Assembly (NCBI GenBank): GCA_946538875.1
Contig: CAMNHD010000122.1
Coordinates: 1 to 5,650 of the forward strand
From: an uncultured Treponema sp.
Lineage (GTDB): Bacteria; Spirochaetota; Spirochaetia; Treponematales; Treponemataceae
DNA: 5,650 bases
Reading direction: 5' to 3'
Shown: piece after piece, positions 4,656-5,650 of the stretch
How the letters are laid out: each line of letters begins with the position of its first letter
Position numbering within the stretch: the stretch's first letter is position 1
The notes under the pieces: model-generated
The model's database searches: none
Seen by the model: only the letters and a program-made list of their open reading frames with translations
Told to the model about the DNA's origin: nothing
Translations under genes and position numbers: made by a program

Positions 4656-5279
4656 ATGAAGCTCCGCCCTATTTACGCCGCATTGCTAAGTGCCGCCGTT
4701 CTTACCGGATGTTCACTCAAGTACGAGCAGTTCCAGACAAGGGAATCCTCCATGCCGGAATTTACTTTTACCAACGTGACATACAGTGACTACAAGGGCG
4801 GACTTCTTGCCATGCGGCTCAAGGCGGAGACACTGGAGCAGTACAAGGACAACTCATCGGCATTTGCAAAGAATGCAGACTTTTCTTCCTTTGAAAGCGG
4901 AAAGCTCAACACCCAGGGCAAATGTACCCTGCTCAGCATAAACTCAAAGGAAGAGATTTACACTCTCTTCCAGAACATTTATATTCAAAGCTTCAAGGAT
5001 GGAATGGAGCTGACCGCACAAAACCTTAAATGGAACGGCAAGACCGAACAGCTTACCTCCGGCCTTGGCGAAAGCGTCCATCTCAAGCGCAACGACCTTG
5101 AGCTTGAAGGAAGCGGATTTTCCGCAAGCGGTGTGAGCCAGAGCTTTAAGTTCACCGGCCCGGTAAAAGGCTTTGCAGAACCTGCCGTCCAGGAAGAAGA
5201 CAGCGACGCGCAGCCAAGCGGCAATACCTTGGATATTCCGGCAAACGCACAAAAGATTTCCGCGGAGGTTAAAAGATGA
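4656..5279 (+). CDS. lptC: LptC-like lipoprotein of the LPS/glycolipid export machinery
   Basis: This 207-residue protein starts with a lipoprotein signal peptide: basic MKLR, a hydrophobic stretch, and the lipobox LTGC with the lipidated Cys at 19. The body alternates short beta-strand-like stretches with Gly/Asn turns, including ELTAQNLKWNGKTEQLTSG (about residues 113-131). This is the typical LptC/LptA pattern in which 'a modification is tracked by a segment that ends in a loop'. In the Lpt system LptC joins the inner-membrane LptBFG transporter to LptA and passes the glycolipid along. E. coli LptC is anchored by a membrane helix, whereas this one would be held by lipid. The C-terminal tail (about 175-195) is acidic and Pro/Ser-rich. 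The gene starts 2 bases after pyrG and overlaps the next gene by 4. The family call rests on the pattern and on the lptA-like neighbour. LptC proteins are poorly conserved, so some doubt remains. Confidence 0.78.
   Translation: MKLRPIYAALLSAAVLTGCSLKYEQFQTRESSMPEFTFTNVTYSDYKGGLLAMRLKAETLEQYKDNSSAFAKNADFSSFESGKLNTQGKCTLLSINSKEEIYTLFQNIYIQSFKDGMELTAQNLKWNGKTEQLTSGLGESVHLKRNDLELEGSGFSASGVSQSFKFTGPVKGFAEPAVQEEDSDAQPSGNTLDIPANAQKISAEVKR
5264..5268 (+). promoter_or_regulatory. Ribosome binding site of lptA, inside lptC
   Basis: GGAGG sits 7 bases before the ATG at 5276, within the end of lptC. With the ATGA overlap it predicts strongly coupled translation and fixes the lptA start. Confidence 0.75.
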
Positions 5280-5650
5280 AATTCCGCCCTGGAATAATTC
5301 TCACAGCATTGCTGGCACTTACCCCTGCCCTTCTCGGCGCAGAAAAAATCACTTTCCAGGCCGACAGCATGGTCGGTAACACCGGTAAGAAAAACGAATA
5401 CACACGCCTTGACGGAAACGCAGCCGTAGTCACCGAATCCATGGAAATCTATGCGGATGTGATTGAGCTTTCAGGCAAAGACTTCCGTTTTATAAAAGCG
5501 ACAGGCAATGTTAAGGGAGTCAACAAAGATGCCAAACTTGACTTTACATGCGGAGAAATGTACTTTGACCGCGAGACAAAACTTGCCACCCTGCAGAATG
5601 CCGTACACCTTGACGACAAGGAAAACGATGTCTCCGCAGACGCAGAATTA
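5276..5650 (+). CDS. lptA: LptA/OstA-like periplasmic protein, N-terminal 125 residues (runs off the window)
   Basis: The frame is open from the ATG at 5276 to the window end, exactly 125 codons. A Sec signal peptide, MKFRPGIILTALLALTPALLGA, is followed by a probable cleavage before EKITFQADSM. The mature part has the OstA pattern: ITFQADSM, then RLDGNAAVVTESMEIYADVIELSG, then KATGNVKGV, DFTCGEMYFDRETKLATLQNAVHL. These are the repeated 'strand - G(N)V - modified form - strand' units of the beta-jellyroll. In the Lpt pathway LptA forms the periplasmic bridge between LptC and the outer-membrane LptD. It overlaps lptC by the four bases ATGA and has a GGAGG ribosome binding site. The first residues, MKFRP, echo MKLRP of lptC. 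An lptB ATPase gene is a likely next neighbour, but it lies outside the window. A longer OstA/LptD-type protein cannot be excluded because the C-terminus is missing. Confidence 0.85.
   Translation, partial: MKFRPGIILTALLALTPALLGAEKITFQADSMVGNTGKKNEYTRLDGNAAVVTESMEIYADVIELSGKDFRFIKATGNVKGVNKDAKLDFTCGEMYFDRETKLATLQNAVHLDDKENDVSADAEL

Noticed and set aside
1..5650. Search for a parS site (TGTTTCACGTGAAACA-like) near parAB
   Set aside because: No 16-base palindrome of this kind was seen. Isolated ACGTGA matches at about 211 and 4773 lack the other half.
1..5650. CRISPR arrays, tRNA or rRNA genes, insertion sequences
   Set aside because: No regularly spaced repeats, tRNA-like TTCGA arms with acceptor stems, rRNA signatures, transposase motifs or terminal inverted repeats were seen.

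Overview
The window looks like chromosomal DNA of a Gram-negative, diderm bacterium. The best guess is a spirochaete, probably a treponeme. This rests on the style of the proteins (Soj/Spo0J-type ParA and ParB, a lipoprotein form of LptC next to an LptA-like gene, a divergent CTP synthase) and on the mixed base composition. It is an inference from reading, not from a search.

Layout. Positions 1-1894 are a minus-strand operon, read right to left: parA (1139-1894), parB (151-1146, overlapping parA by 8 bases), then the first 48 codons of an unrecognised gene (1-145) that starts 5 bases after the parB stop. Positions 1895-2221 hold no convincing gene. They contain the parA promoter (an extended -10 that would give an almost leaderless mRNA), a GC-rich, strongly self-complementary and G-rich block at about 2010-2100, and a cluster of small palindromes at 2101-2126. 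Positions 2222-2893 (minus strand) encode a small, AT-rich, stand-alone class III nucleotide cyclase with a freshly duplicated 45-base coiled-coil repeat at its N-terminus. Positions 2894-3048 are a divergent promoter region. On the plus strand follow pyrG (3049-4653), an lptC-like lipoprotein gene (4656-5279) and the start of an lptA/ostA-like gene (5276 to the window edge). These are spaced by +2 and -4 bases and form a clear operon.

How the genes fit together. ParA and ParB segregate the chromosome, and ParB proteins are CTP-dependent clamps. PyrG makes CTP. LptC and LptA carry lipopolysaccharide-type glycolipid across the periplasm. The cyclase is a likely second-messenger enzyme that does not obviously belong to either operon.

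The most notable observation is that PyrG has lost its glutaminase nucleophile. The invariant Cys of the GICLGMQ motif is Asp (D383), and two further glutaminase-domain positions are changed (N356 in the PGG motif and L363 in the RGxEG motif), while the synthetase domain looks intact. This predicts a CTP synthase that depends on free ammonia or on another source of ammonia. Other points worth a look are the 15-residue repeat and unusual substrate residue of the cyclase, the near-leaderless promoters of parA and pyrG with a three-codon upstream ORF abutting pyrG, and the structured GC/G-quadruplex block upstream of parA. I did not find a clear new multi-gene defence or mobile system.
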